64,000 bases of DNA from Stakelama sediminis (lineage in GTDB: Bacteria > Pseudomonadota > Alphaproteobacteria > Sphingomonadales > Sphingomonadaceae). Under the pieces are notes generated by a model. The model was not told the origin of the DNA and did not search any database. It saw nothing but the letters and a program-made list of their open reading frames with translations. Position 1 is the stretch's first letter. Each line of letters opens with the position of its first letter. The stretch covers positions 124,001 through 188,000 of the forward strand of contig NZ_JACIJI010000003.1 in NCBI RefSeq assembly GCF_014199335.1, read 5' to 3'. The translations under genes and the position numbers were made by a program. Below, one piece after another: positions 8,756-17,539 of the stretch.

Positions 8756-9346
8756 ATGGCGCACCCATCCCCCCTGTCCCCCGGCCCGCGACTGATCCGC
8801 GATGCGAGAGTGCTTGCATTGCTGGCAGGCCTGTGCCTGGCGGTCACGGCAGCCATCGACCTGCTCGAAATCGGCACGATGGCGTTGCGCTCCGGCCATG
8901 CGGGCATGTCGAACGGCGGGTTCGCCTTCATTGTCGACCTGCCATGGGAAACCGCCACGCGAACAGCCGAACCGCCCTTCGTTCCGATCGCGCAGTTCAC
9001 GCTGTGGCAATCGCTGCTCGCAACGATATTGCTGACCCTGCGCCTGTTGCCCGGCCTGCTGATCCTGTGGAGCCTGATGCGCCTGTTCGGCGGCTATGGC
9101 CGCGGTGAAGTCTTTACCGATCGCAACACCCGCCTTGTCCGCTGGATCGCCGGATCGCTGCTGGCCTATGCAGCCGTGCCGTTGCTGACCCATGCCGCCT
9201 TATACTGGGCGGGAATGAGCCCGGTCGCCTTTCGTATCGAAATCCGGCAACTCGATGCACTGGCGGCAGGACTGATCCTGCTGGCGATTGCACGGGTGGT
9301 GTCGTTCGGCTGCGCGATCGATGAGGATCGCCGGGGCTTCGTCTGA
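8756..9346 (+). CDS. DUF2975 membrane protein
   Basis: A 196-residue protein with about four membrane segments (near residues 22-42, 83-105, 120-145, 162-182) and a short extracytoplasmic loop after the first. The arrangement and the segment FGGYGRGEVFTDRN match the DUF2975 family. No reaction is known for this family. Its stop codon overlaps the start of an XRE regulator gene as TGATG, so membrane protein and regulator are made together. This pairing is recurrent for DUF2975 and suggests that the membrane protein modulates the repressor or senses a membrane signal. Confidence 0.75.
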   Translation: MAHPSPLSPGPRLIRDARVLALLAGLCLAVTAAIDLLEIGTMALRSGHAGMSNGGFAFIVDLPWETATRTAEPPFVPIAQFTLWQSLLATILLTLRLLPGLLILWSLMRLFGGYGRGEVFTDRNTRLVRWIAGSLLAYAAVPLLTHAALYWAGMSPVAFRIEIRQLDALAAGLILLAIARVVSFGCAIDEDRRGFV

Positions 9347-9567
9347 TGGCGATCGTCGTCCGGCTCGACGTGATGCTGGCGCTGCGCAAGATGCGGTCGA
9401 CCGAACTGGCGCGCGCGGTCGGCATTACCGAGGCCAATCTGTCGCTGCTCAAATCCGGTAAGGTAAAGGGGGTGCGCTTCGAAACGCTGAACGCGATCTG
9501 CCGCCATCTCGACTGCCAGCCGGGCGATATCCTGGAACATATACCGGACGACAACGACACGTCCTGA
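9346..9567 (+). CDS. Small XRE/Cro-type transcriptional regulator
   Basis: A 73-residue single-domain helix-turn-helix protein. The recognition region TELARAVGITEANLSLLKSG and the following segment RFETLNAICRHLDCQPGDIL are typical of the short YozG-like Cro/CI proteins. It has no separate sensor or dimerisation domain. The start ATG overlaps the DUF2975 stop codon, which implies translational coupling. It probably controls its own operon; the direct repeats 600 bases upstream, in front of the DUF2975 gene, are the obvious candidate target. Confidence 0.88.
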   Translation: MAIVVRLDVMLALRKMRSTELARAVGITEANLSLLKSGKVKGVRFETLNAICRHLDCQPGDILEHIPDDNDTS

Positions 9568-9610
9568 CAGCAAGACCGGCACATACCCCTTGATTATTGG
9601 AGAACCCCTG

Positions 9611-10537
9611 ATGCGACCCTACCGCATGGCCGCAACCGCCTGTCTGTTGCTTGCCGCCCCCGTCATCCTCGAAAGTTTCACCGCACCGGCACCGGAAAAT
9701 TCGGCCACCGTCGCCCTCAGCCCATCCCCGGACGGGCACGATACCGTCCCGGCGCAGGTGAACGGCAAGGGACCGTTTCCCTTCATCCTCGACACTGGGG
9801 CGGATGGTTCCGCCGTCTATCAATGGTTCGTCGATCGCCAGCACCTGCCGAAGCTGGAGGGCAAGGATCAGCTTCTGTCCGGGCAGACAGGCACGTCCAG
9901 CGTCAGCACCTATCGGCTGGACAGCGTGACGCTGGCTGGGGTGCAGGTCCGGAATATCGAGGCGTTTGCCCTCCCCGATCGCCGCGACAAGGGCCGGGAA
10001 GCAGGCGTGATCGGCAATGATTTCATGGACCACGCCATCGTTGCGTTCGACTTTCCCTGTCGCACGATCGCACTGTTCCCCAGATCGACACCCACCCCCA
10101 TGATTGCGGGACGGGACGCGCACGCCGTTGCAATGGGAATCGACAAGGATACAACACTGCTCACCCTGCCGGTGACGATCAACGGCGTGCAGGGCATTGC
10201 GATCCTCGACACAGGCTCACGCAGGACGCGGATAACAACCAGCTTTGCCAAGGCCGCCGGAATCGATCCATTCGCACCGGCGTTTCATGCCGACAAGCCG
10301 ATCTACGGCACCAGCTTGCACCCACTTATCCCGCGCACCGGTCCTGTCGGCCGCGTCAGCTTTGCCGGTGAAACGATCGATCACGCAGTGGCGCAGGTGG
10401 TGGACCTGCCGGTGCTCGCGCAGGATTTCGACGGCAAACCGGCGATGCTGCTCGGTGCCGACCTGCTCGATCGCTACCGCCTCATCTACGACCATGCCGG
10501 TCGCCGCATCTGGCTGCGTCCCTCGCGGTGCGGGTAA
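9611..10537 (+). CDS. Exported aspartyl protease family protein with two DTG motifs
   Basis: A 308-residue protein with an amino-terminal hydrophobic signal (residues 6-24). It then has two retropepsin-like halves: FILDTGADGS with catalytic Asp61 and AILDTGSRRT with Asp200. The IGNDFMD segment at about 134-140 and LLGADLLDRYRLIYD near the end are the matching flap/second-strand elements of each half. Bacterial clan AA proteins often carry one DTG and act as dimers. Two motifs in one chain suggest a self-contained pseudo-dimer. The start at 9611 is chosen for the TTGGAGAA ribosome-binding site upstream. Substrates are unknown. Confidence 0.78.
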   Translation: MRPYRMAATACLLLAAPVILESFTAPAPENSATVALSPSPDGHDTVPAQVNGKGPFPFILDTGADGSAVYQWFVDRQHLPKLEGKDQLLSGQTGTSSVSTYRLDSVTLAGVQVRNIEAFALPDRRDKGREAGVIGNDFMDHAIVAFDFPCRTIALFPRSTPTPMIAGRDAHAVAMGIDKDTTLLTLPVTINGVQGIAILDTGSRRTRITTSFAKAAGIDPFAPAFHADKPIYGTSLHPLIPRTGPVGRVSFAGETIDHAVAQVVDLPVLAQDFDGKPAMLLGADLLDRYRLIYDHAGRRIWLRPSRCG

Positions 10538-10558
10538 CGAAAACCGGAAATTACCGCT

Positions 10559-11932
10559 TCAAAACCGCGTCTCGTTGTAGATGCAGCAGGGGTTGCCTTC
10601 CCAGTCGCCGGCGAAGCGGTCGAGCAGGCGCTGGGCGGGCACCTTGCCGCTGCGCACGATATCGCGCAGCGGGTCGAGAAAGCCGGTTTCGTTATCGCCC
10701 GACGCGTTCAGCCGGTTGCGCGAGGCCAGCCCCGCACTGGCGATGTCGAGAATTTCCGACGCCAGATCGCGCAGCGTCCGCCCACCCGGCACCGGCGCGT
10801 CGAGCGCCAGCTTCGGCACTGAATCGCGCAGCGCCTGCCGCTCGTCGAGCGTCCAGTCCTTGACCACGTCCCATGCCGCATCGAGCGCCCCCTGATCGTA
10901 GAGCAGCCCCACCCACAGCGCAGGTAACGCGCAGATCCGGCCCCAGGGGCCGCCATCGGCACCGCGCATTTCAAGGAACGTCTTCAGCCGCACCTCCGGA
11001 AAGGCGGTGGAGAGGTGATCGGCCCAATCCTCCATCGTCGGCAGTTCACCGGGAAGTGCGGGCAGCTCGCCCTTCAGAAAGGCGCGGAAACTCTGCCCCG
11101 CCGCGTCGATATACGTGCCGTCGCGATAGACGAAATACATCGGCACATCGAGCGCATAGTCGGTATAGCGTTCATAGCCGAAGCCGTCTTCGAACACGAA
11201 GGGCAGCATGCCGGTACGATGCGGGTCGGTATCCGACCAGATATGGCTGCGGAACGACAGAAAACCGTTGGGTTTCTTCTCGGTAAAGGGCGAATTGGCG
11301 AACAATGCGGTCGCCAGCGGTTGCAGCGCCAGCCCAACGCGGAATTTCTGCGCCATGTCGGCTTCGGACGCATAATCGAGATTGACCTGAATCGTGCAGG
11401 TCCGCAGCATCATGTCGAGGCCCAGCGTGCCGACCTTCGGCATGTGGTTGACCATGATTCTGTAGCGCCCCTTAGGCATCATCGGCAGCTCGGCGCGCGT
11501 CTTGTCCGGCCACATGCCGAGACCCAGAAAGCCCAGCCCAAGCTTTTCGCCCACCGCCTTTACCTGTTCGAGGTGACGGCCGGTTTCCGCACAGGTTTCG
11601 TGGATATTTTCCAGCGGCGCGCCCGACAGTTCAAGCTGCCCCGCCGGTTCCAGGCTGACCGTGCCGTCGGGACCGGACAGCGCGATGACATGCCCGTTTT
11701 CCTCGACCGGTTTCCAGCCGAATTCGGTCAACGCCATCAACAGGTCGCGAATCCCGCCGGGTTCGTCATAGCTCGGCGCATGGGTATCCTTCGTCGAATA
11801 GACGAATTTTTCATGCTCGGTGCCGATGCGCCAGCGGTTCTGCGGCTTTTCACCGCCGGCAAAATAGCCGACAAGCTGAGCACGATCCTCGATAACGGGC
11901 GCGCGGGTGTCGGTAGCGGTTTTCGTGCTCAT
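10559..11932 (-). CDS. gshA: Glutamate-cysteine ligase (plant/alphaproteobacterial type)
   Basis: A 457-residue enzyme that joins glutamate and cysteine in the first step of glutathione synthesis. Length and wording match the plant-type GCL family rather than the E. coli type. Examples are RIGTEHEKF early on, MVNHMPKVGTLGLDMMLRTC in the middle and LEMRGADGGPWGR later. The ATG at 11932 gives the expected amino terminus; the frame is open for 61 more codons upstream, running back into rsmE. It follows rsmE by 58 bases on the same strand. No gshB is in the window. Confidence 0.94.
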   Translation of the reverse strand: MSTKTATDTRAPVIEDRAQLVGYFAGGEKPQNRWRIGTEHEKFVYSTKDTHAPSYDEPGGIRDLLMALTEFGWKPVEENGHVIALSGPDGTVSLEPAGQLELSGAPLENIHETCAETGRHLEQVKAVGEKLGLGFLGLGMWPDKTRAELPMMPKGRYRIMVNHMPKVGTLGLDMMLRTCTIQVNLDYASEADMAQKFRVGLALQPLATALFANSPFTEKKPNGFLSFRSHIWSDTDPHRTGMLPFVFEDGFGYERYTDYALDVPMYFVYRDGTYIDAAGQSFRAFLKGELPALPGELPTMEDWADHLSTAFPEVRLKTFLEMRGADGGPWGRICALPALWVGLLYDQGALDAAWDVVKDWTLDERQALRDSVPKLALDAPVPGGRTLRDLASEILDIASAGLASRNRLNASGDNETGFLDPLRDIVRSGKVPAQRLLDRFAGDWEGNPCCIYNETRF

Positions 11933-11990
11933 GGCCAGCCATGTAGAGTGCGTGTGCGCCCGACGCCAGTGGCATCGGCCATCAGGCGCA

Positions 11991-12737
11991 TCACGACCAG
12001 TCGCCCGCCGCCGCCATCCACAGCGCGGTCGCTGCTGCTGCTGCGGTATCGGCGCGCAGGATACGGGGGCCGAGGCTGATGCCCACCGCCTGTGGCAGCG
12101 CCCTGATCGCCGCACGTTCTTCGCCGTCGAACCCGCCTTCGGGGCCGATCAGGATAGCGGCCGGGCCGGGCCGGGCACGCATCGCCTCCAGCGCGGGCAC
12201 ACCACCTTCTTCATCAGCGAAGAACAGCGCGCGGTCCTCCGGCCAGTCGGCCAGCAGGCGCGTGAGCTTCACCGGGTCGGCAAGCTCGGGAACCGCGGTA
12301 CGGCCACATTGTTCAGCCGCCTCGACCGCATGCGCGCGCAGCCGGTCATGCTTCAGCTTGTCGACCACGGTACGCCGGGTCAGTACCGGCACCACCCGCG
12401 CAGCGCCCAGTTCGCACGCCTTTTCGACCATCCAGTCGATCCGCCCTTTCTTGATCGGGGCCAGCACCAGCCACAGGTCGGGTACGGTTTCGCGGTCGCG
12501 CAGATGCCCGGTGACTTCCAGCGTCAGGGCGCGCTTGCCCACTTCGCGCGCAATACCCAGCCATTCGCCGGTTTCGCCGTCGAACAGCTTGACCGGATCG
12601 TCGGGCCGGATGCGCATCACCTGCACCAGATAATGCGCCTGCCCACCGTCAAGGCGCAGCATATGCCCCGCTGCAAGCGCCGCATCCACGAACAGGCGCG
12701 GTGTCGATTGCGGGGGCCAGGCAGGCGTGGCAGGCAT
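11991..12737 (-). CDS. rsmE: 16S rRNA m3U1498 methyltransferase
   Basis: A 248-residue SPOUT-class methyltransferase that methylates N3 of U1498 in 16S rRNA. An amino-terminal PUA-like domain covers about residues 10-75. The trefoil-knot catalytic domain ends with the S-adenosylmethionine-binding motifs ILIGPEGGF (195-203) and LGPRILRADTA (222-232), both intact. It is followed by gshA and preceded by the PilZ gene on the same strand, with gaps of 58 and 93 bases. Confidence 0.95.
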   Translation of the reverse strand: MPATPAWPPQSTPRLFVDAALAAGHMLRLDGGQAHYLVQVMRIRPDDPVKLFDGETGEWLGIAREVGKRALTLEVTGHLRDRETVPDLWLVLAPIKKGRIDWMVEKACELGAARVVPVLTRRTVVDKLKHDRLRAHAVEAAEQCGRTAVPELADPVKLTRLLADWPEDRALFFADEEGGVPALEAMRARPGPAAILIGPEGGFDGEERAAIRALPQAVGISLGPRILRADTAAAAATALWMAAAGDWS

Positions 12738-12830
12738 GGGTCAGGGCACCGTCGTCATCAAACTGAGTGCCATGGTGTTGGCGTGATCGCCCGGCAGAGG
12801 CAAGGGCGACGTGCCGCGAATATCGCTAAA

Positions 12831-13163
12831 TCAGTGCAGGCCGAGAACCAGTGCCCGCATCAATTGCCGCTCGATCGGTTCGTCGAACCGGCACCCCATG
12901 CGGTCTTCGTCGCGCCAGATCACCGTCGCGGCGACCGGCATTCCGCCTGCCAGCCGCAGCCAGAGCCGCTCTCCCGCTTCCACCTTCCGGGTGCAGGTAA
13001 TGCGACAGCCATAGATCGAAATATCGGCCAGTTCCGCCTGAATGGCGGTATCGCCATGGCCTCGAATCGAGGCGCGGCTGACGAGTACCTGATAGCGCGG
13101 TTCGGCGCGCAATTGCGCAGGCTGATGGTCCGTCGTGTCATACGCAACGGCAACAGATGCCAT
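12831..13163 (-). CDS. Stand-alone PilZ domain protein, candidate cyclic-di-GMP receptor
   Basis: A 110-residue protein consisting of one PilZ domain. Both ligand-binding motifs are intact: RXXXR as RAEPR at residues 19-23 and DXSXXG as DISIYG at 47-52. Such single-domain proteins bind cyclic-di-GMP and act as adaptors on motility, secretion or polysaccharide machinery. The start at 13163 follows a CGGGGGAG ribosome-binding site; the upstream frame is non-coding in character. Its partner is not evident: neighbours are ubiA (divergent) and rsmE (downstream). Confidence 0.88.
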   Translation of the reverse strand: MASVAVAYDTTDHQPAQLRAEPRYQVLVSRASIRGHGDTAIQAELADISIYGCRITCTRKVEAGERLWLRLAGGMPVAATVIWRDEDRMGCRFDEPIERQLMRALVLGLH

Positions 13164-13292
13164 AATGGTTCTCCCCCGAGTGGCGCGACTATCGCGGAGA
13201 AGCGTCAAAAAATCGTTTACGTCCCGTAATGGCCTGCTTGCGGGATAACCGCATGGTCGCCTTGTTCGGATATTTGTGGCAGCAGACACGCC

Positions 13293-14207
13293 ATGACCGA
13301 TACCGACATGGCCGTGCCCGACAGCGAACATCGCGGGCTGGTGGGAATATTGCCCAACGCGCTGCGCCCCTTTGCGCTGCTTGCCCGCTGGGACCGGCCG
13401 ATCGGCTGGTGGCTGTTATTCTGGCCCGGCGCGTGGGCAATCGCCCTGTCGGGAGGTGCCCTCCATCGCTGGGATCTGATTCTATGGTTCCTGCTGGGCA
13501 GCATCGCCATGCGCGGGGCAGGCTGCACCTATAACGATATCGTCGACCGCGATCTGGATCGTCAGGTCGCACGCACCGCCGTCCGGCCACTGGCGAGCGG
13601 AGCGGTGTCGCTGAAGGCCGCCTGGGGCTGGCTGATCCTGCAATGCCTGATCGGGCTGGTGGTGCTGGTGCAACTGAACCTGTTCGCCGCCATCGTTGCG
13701 ATGGCCAGCCTTGCGCTGGTCGCCGCCTATCCGTTCATGAAGCGCATCACTTGGTGGCCGCAGGCGTGGCTTGGCCTCGTCTTTTCCTGGGCGGCGCTGG
13801 TCGGCTGGTCGGGCGTTACGGGCGGGCTGAACGCGCCGGGACTGCTGCTTTATGCCGGATCGATTTTCTGGGTGATCGGATATGACACCATCTATGCGTT
13901 GCAGGATGTCGAGGACGATGCGCTGGTCGGCGTCAAATCCTCTGCCCGGCGGCTGGGCAGCCATGTTCATGCGGGTGTCGCGGCTTTCTATCTGCTGGCA
14001 CTTGCCCTGTGGAGCGCGGCATTCTGGCTAATGCGACCAAGCTGGCTGGCACTTGCCGCGCTGTTGCCGATGGCGCTGCACCTGCTCTGGCAGGTGATGA
14101 CGCTCAAGCCGCAGGACGGCGCGAATGCGCTCGATCGCTTCCGCTCGAACCGCAATGCCGGGCTGCTGATGTTCGCCGCCTGCTTCGTCATCGGGGCAAC
14201 GCTTTGA
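13293..14207 (+). CDS. ubiA: 4-hydroxybenzoate polyprenyltransferase
   Basis: A 304-residue polytopic membrane enzyme with about eight or nine helices that prenylates 4-hydroxybenzoate in ubiquinone synthesis. The first aspartate-rich magnesium-diphosphate site is NDIVDRDLD, and a second, YALQDVEDD, follows later, as the family requires. RWDRPIGWWLLFWPG near the start is also typical of bacterial UbiA. It diverges from the PilZ gene and is followed 31 bases later by pmbA. Confidence 0.95.
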   Translation: MTDTDMAVPDSEHRGLVGILPNALRPFALLARWDRPIGWWLLFWPGAWAIALSGGALHRWDLILWFLLGSIAMRGAGCTYNDIVDRDLDRQVARTAVRPLASGAVSLKAAWGWLILQCLIGLVVLVQLNLFAAIVAMASLALVAAYPFMKRITWWPQAWLGLVFSWAALVGWSGVTGGLNAPGLLLYAGSIFWVIGYDTIYALQDVEDDALVGVKSSARRLGSHVHAGVAAFYLLALALWSAAFWLMRPSWLALAALLPMALHLLWQVMTLKPQDGANALDRFRSNRNAGLLMFAACFVIGATL

Positions 14208-14238
14208 TTTTACCGCCGCGCGCCCCTAAATCGCGACG

Positions 14239-15576
14239 ATGACAACCCCCGAACATGCCAAAGCATTGAGCGAAGCCGCGGTCGCCCGCGCAACCGCCCT
14301 GGGCGCGGATGCCGCCGACGCCCTTTTTTCCGCCGATACCGCTGTTGCCGTTTCGGTACGCCTCGGCGCGCTGGAAGAAGTGGAGCGTTCAGAAGGCGCG
14401 GAACTGTCGCTGCGCGTCTTTATCGGCCATCGCTCGGCATCGGTGACGACTTCGGACCTTTCCGACGCTGCGCTCGACACGCTTGCCGACCGGGCGATGC
14501 GCATGGCACGGGAAGCGACCGAGGATCGCTGGGCCGGACTGGCACCGCGCAACCGCCTGCTCCATGGCGCGCCGCCTGCGCTCGATCTGGACGACGGCGC
14601 GGAGGTTGAACCCGAAACGCTGAAACAGGCCGCACTTGCCGCCGAAGACGCCGCCCGCGCGGTCGAAGGCGTAACCAGCAGCGAAGGTGCCAGCGCCACC
14701 GCCAGCCGCTCGATCGTTGCGCTCGCCACCAGCCACGGTTTTTCGGGTGCCTATCCCGTCACCGCCCACAGCCTTGCGGCCAGCGTCTTGGCAAAGGGTG
14801 CAGGCGGCGGGCTTCAGCGCGATGCCGCGCATCACACGGTGCGCCATCGCAGCGCGCTGGAAACGCCGGAAATGATCGGCGAACGAGCGGGTGTTCGCGC
14901 GGTAGCGCGCCGCGATCCCATACGGCCGAGGAGCGGCTCGATGCCGGTCATTTTCGACCCCCGCGTCGGCTCCGGCCTGATCGGCGCGCTGACAGGGGCG
15001 ATTTCCGGCCCGGCAATCGCGCGCGGCACCAGCTTCCTGCGCGACATGCTGGGCAAGCAGGTATTCGCCGGCGGCATTACCATCCATGACGACCCGCACC
15101 GGCCACGCGGTTTGCGCTCCAAACCGTTCGACGGAGAGGGGCTGCCGGTCTCGCCCTCGATGCTGATCGAGAACGGGATGCTGGAAAGCTGGCTGCTCGA
15201 TAGCGCATCGGCGCGCCAGCTTGGCCTGGAACCCACCGGCCACGCCGGTCCGGGCGGCGGCACCGCAACCAGCAACCTGTATATGGAAGCGGGCACCATC
15301 TCGCCCGAAACGCTGATCGCCGATATCGAATACGGCCTGTGGGTTACCGAATTGATCGGGCGCGGCGTCAACCCGGTGACAGGCGATTACAGCCGGGGTG
15401 CGGCGGGCTTCCTGATCGAAAACGGCGAAATTACCCGCCCAGTCGCCGAATGCACCATCGCGGGCAATCTGAAGGATATGTATCGCGCCATGACGCCCGC
15501 CAACGATCTGGAATTCCGCTATGGCGTCAACGTGCCGACCTTGCGGGTGGAAGGGATGACGATTGCCGGAGAGTGA
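14239..15576 (+). CDS. pmbA: TldD/PmbA (TldE) family metalloprotease subunit
   Basis: A 445-residue protein of the PmbA/TldE type, the partner of TldD in a heteromeric metalloprotease that acts on small peptides and unfolded polypeptides. Family-typical stretches are GFSGAYPVTAHSL in the middle and GVNPVTGDYSRGAAGF near residue 375. No HEXXXH metal motif is seen, which fits PmbA/TldE rather than TldD. No tldD is in the window. The stop lies 14 bases inside the next gene, so the two are probably coupled. Confidence 0.92.
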   Translation: MTTPEHAKALSEAAVARATALGADAADALFSADTAVAVSVRLGALEEVERSEGAELSLRVFIGHRSASVTTSDLSDAALDTLADRAMRMAREATEDRWAGLAPRNRLLHGAPPALDLDDGAEVEPETLKQAALAAEDAARAVEGVTSSEGASATASRSIVALATSHGFSGAYPVTAHSLAASVLAKGAGGGLQRDAAHHTVRHRSALETPEMIGERAGVRAVARRDPIRPRSGSMPVIFDPRVGSGLIGALTGAISGPAIARGTSFLRDMLGKQVFAGGITIHDDPHRPRGLRSKPFDGEGLPVSPSMLIENGMLESWLLDSASARQLGLEPTGHAGPGGGTATSNLYMEAGTISPETLIADIEYGLWVTELIGRGVNPVTGDYSRGAAGFLIENGEITRPVAECTIAGNLKDMYRAMTPANDLEFRYGVNVPTLRVEGMTIAGE

Positions 15577-16351
15577 TGCGCTCGCCCATGCCGTTTGCGC
15601 CATAGCGGCAGAGGCGGGCGCGCTCGCCATGGCGCGCTGGCGCACCGATTTCCGCCGCTGGGAAAAATCACCCGGCAACCCCGTCTGCGATGTCGATCTG
15701 GAGGTCAATCAGTTGCTGCGCGAGCGGCTGAGCGCGCTGCTGCCCGATGCCGGCTGGTTATCCGAAGAAACCGTCGATAATGCCGAACGGCTGTCGCGGC
15801 GCAGGCTGTGGGTCGTCGATCCCATCGACGGCACGCGCGACTATCTGCGCGGGCGTGAAGGCTGGGCAGTCTCGGTTGCCCTTGTGGAAGACGAACAGCC
15901 CCGTATCGGCGTTCTCGCCGCTCCCGCACGCAAGGAACGCTGGCATGCCGTCGCCGGGCGCGGTGCGTTTCGCAACGATGCCCAGTTAACGGCCGGATCG
16001 CGCTCCGAAATCGTCGGCGCCCGCGTTCCGGCGGAATCGCTGGCCAAGGCGGATCGCGACCTGATCACGGTGCCCAAGCCCAATTCGATCGCGCTGCGCA
16101 TCGGCATGGTCGCCGCCGATGAGGCCGATCTGGTCGCGACGCTGCGCTGGGGCCATGAATGGGACATCGCCGCCGCGACACTGATCGCGCGTGAGGCGGG
16201 GGCGTCGATTACCGATGCGCTGGGCCGAAAGCTTCGGTTCAACACGCCCGATGGAGATGCCTTCGGGATTCTGGCTACCGCTCCTGCTATTCACGATGCT
16301 GCTGTCGCCCGGCTGGAAACGCGCGCGAAAGAGCAGATCAGGCAGCGATAG
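15563..16351 (+). CDS. cysQ: Inositol monophosphatase-family phosphatase, CysQ-like
   Basis: A 262-residue enzyme of the magnesium-dependent IMPase/FBPase superfamily. It has the metal-binding SEET at about residues 72-75, the core WVVDPIDGTRDYLRG (about 89-103) and the carboxy-terminal HEWDIAAATLIAREAGA. CysQ removes the 3' phosphate from 3'-phosphoadenosine 5'-phosphate in sulfate assimilation. An inositol- or other sugar-phosphatase remains possible. The frame begins with a TTG at 15563, fourteen bases before the pmbA stop; no ATG in frame gives a complete amino terminus. Confidence 0.8.
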   Translation: MPESDALAHAVCAIAAEAGALAMARWRTDFRRWEKSPGNPVCDVDLEVNQLLRERLSALLPDAGWLSEETVDNAERLSRRRLWVVDPIDGTRDYLRGREGWAVSVALVEDEQPRIGVLAAPARKERWHAVAGRGAFRNDAQLTAGSRSEIVGARVPAESLAKADRDLITVPKPNSIALRIGMVAADEADLVATLRWGHEWDIAAATLIAREAGASITDALGRKLRFNTPDGDAFGILATAPAIHDAAVARLETRAKEQIRQR

Positions 16352-16354
16352 CCG

Positions 16355-16525
16355 TTAAAAATCGACCGCAATCCCCTTGCGTTCCCAGTCGCCATAGCGG
16401 GTGGGGTCGCGGCCCAGCGGGTCGTCCTCCGCCTTGCGGTCGGCGGGCATCGGGTCCGGTTCGGGCACCGGCGGATTCTCGCTCAGATGCGCGGGCGGCT
16501 TCACATGCGGCGGGCGACGGCCCAT
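16355..16525 (-). CDS. DUF1674 / SDHAF4-type succinate dehydrogenase assembly factor
   Basis: A 56-residue protein ending DPTRYGDWERKGIAVDF, the diagnostic carboxy terminus of DUF1674. Mitochondrial members (SDHAF4) help assemble the flavoprotein subunit of succinate dehydrogenase. The first half is proline-rich and probably disordered. The ATG at 16525 follows an AAAGGA ribosome-binding site. The gene converges on cysQ with three bases between stops and diverges from htpX. The iron-sulfur subunit gene sdhB is 7 kb away; no sdhA is in the window. Confidence 0.85.
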   Translation of the reverse strand: MGRRPPHVKPPAHLSENPPVPEPDPMPADRKAEDDPLGRDPTRYGDWERKGIAVDF

Positions 16526-16588
16526 GATGGTGTCCTTTCCGATTGATCGAAGCAGCGTCGCTCCCCACATTGGCGGGGAAAGGATGGA

Positions 16589-17536
16589 ATGCAAGTGAAT
16601 GGCCTGAAGACTGCAATGCTGCTCGCCGCGATGACCGCGCTGTTCATGGCGCTGGGGCTGACGCTGGGCGGCACGGGCGGCATGATCATCGCGCTGGTTA
16701 TCGCGGTGGGCATGAACCTGCTGACCTATTGGAACGCCGACAGGATCGTGCTGTCGATGCACCATGCACGTGAGGTTGATGAACGCAGCGCGCCCGAACT
16801 CTATGGCGTGGTGCGCGATCTGGCGACGCGCGCGAACCTGCCGATGCCGCGCGTTTATATCGTCGATCAGCCGCAACCCAATGCCTTTGCCACCGGGCGC
16901 AACCCGGATAATGCAGCGGTCGCGGCGACCACGGGCCTGCTTCAGTTGCTCAACCGTGAAGAGATTGCGGCGGTGATGGCGCATGAGCTGGGCCATGTCC
17001 GCAATCGCGACACGCTGATCATGACGATGGTGGCGACGATTGCGGGCGCGATTTCGATGCTGGCGAGCTTTGGCCTGTGGTTTCGCGGCGGCGACGGACG
17101 CGGGGCGGGATTTGCCGGGTTACTGGCGGTACTGGTCGCGCCCTTCGCCGCGATGATCGTGCAGATGGCGATCAGCCGCACCCGCGAATATGGCGCCGAC
17201 CGGGCGAGTGCCGAAATTTCCGGCAATCCGATGGCGCTTGCTTCCGCGCTGGCAAAGCTGCAACAGGGCGCATCCCATATCCCCAATCCGGTGGCCCAGC
17301 GTATTCCCGCAACCTCACAACTTTATATCGTGCCCGGACTGGCGCGGGAGGGGGACAGCCTGTTTTCCACCCATCCCGATACGCAGAACCGGATTGCCGA
17401 ACTGCACCGTCTGGCGGGGGATATAGCGCCGCCCTCGCCCTCCGTTGCCGCACGCCCGAAACGCACCGGTAGCAGCAGCGTCCCCGTCACCCGCCGTCGC
17501 CGCGCCAGCGCGCTCGACCCGCTGCGCCGCGACTAA
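16589..17536 (+). CDS. htpX: Membrane zinc metalloprotease HtpX
   Basis: A 315-residue M48B protease that degrades misfolded inner-membrane proteins. Two membrane helices open the protein (about residues 5-45). The active site [12 protein letters not shown] holds the HEXXH zinc motif. Two more helices follow (about 147-195), and [13 protein letters not shown] supplies the third zinc ligand. An arginine-rich tail ends the chain. The ATG at 16589 lies downstream of a GGAAAGGA ribosome-binding site. rsmB begins three bases after its stop codon. Confidence 0.95.
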   Translation: MQVNGLKTAMLLAAMTALFMALGLTLGGTGGMIIALVIAVGMNLLTYWNADRIVLSMHHAREVDERSAPELYGVVRDLATRANLPMPRVYIVDQPQPNAFATGRNPDNAAVAATTGLLQLLNREEIAAVMAHELGHVRNRDTLIMTMVATIAGAISMLASFGLWFRGGDGRGAGFAGLLAVLVAPFAAMIVQMAISRTREYGADRASAEISGNPMALASALAKLQQGASHIPNPVAQRIPATSQLYIVPGLAREGDSLFSTHPDTQNRIAELHRLAGDIAPPSPSVAARPKRTGSSSVPVTRRRRASALDPLRRD

Positions 17537-17539
17537 ATT

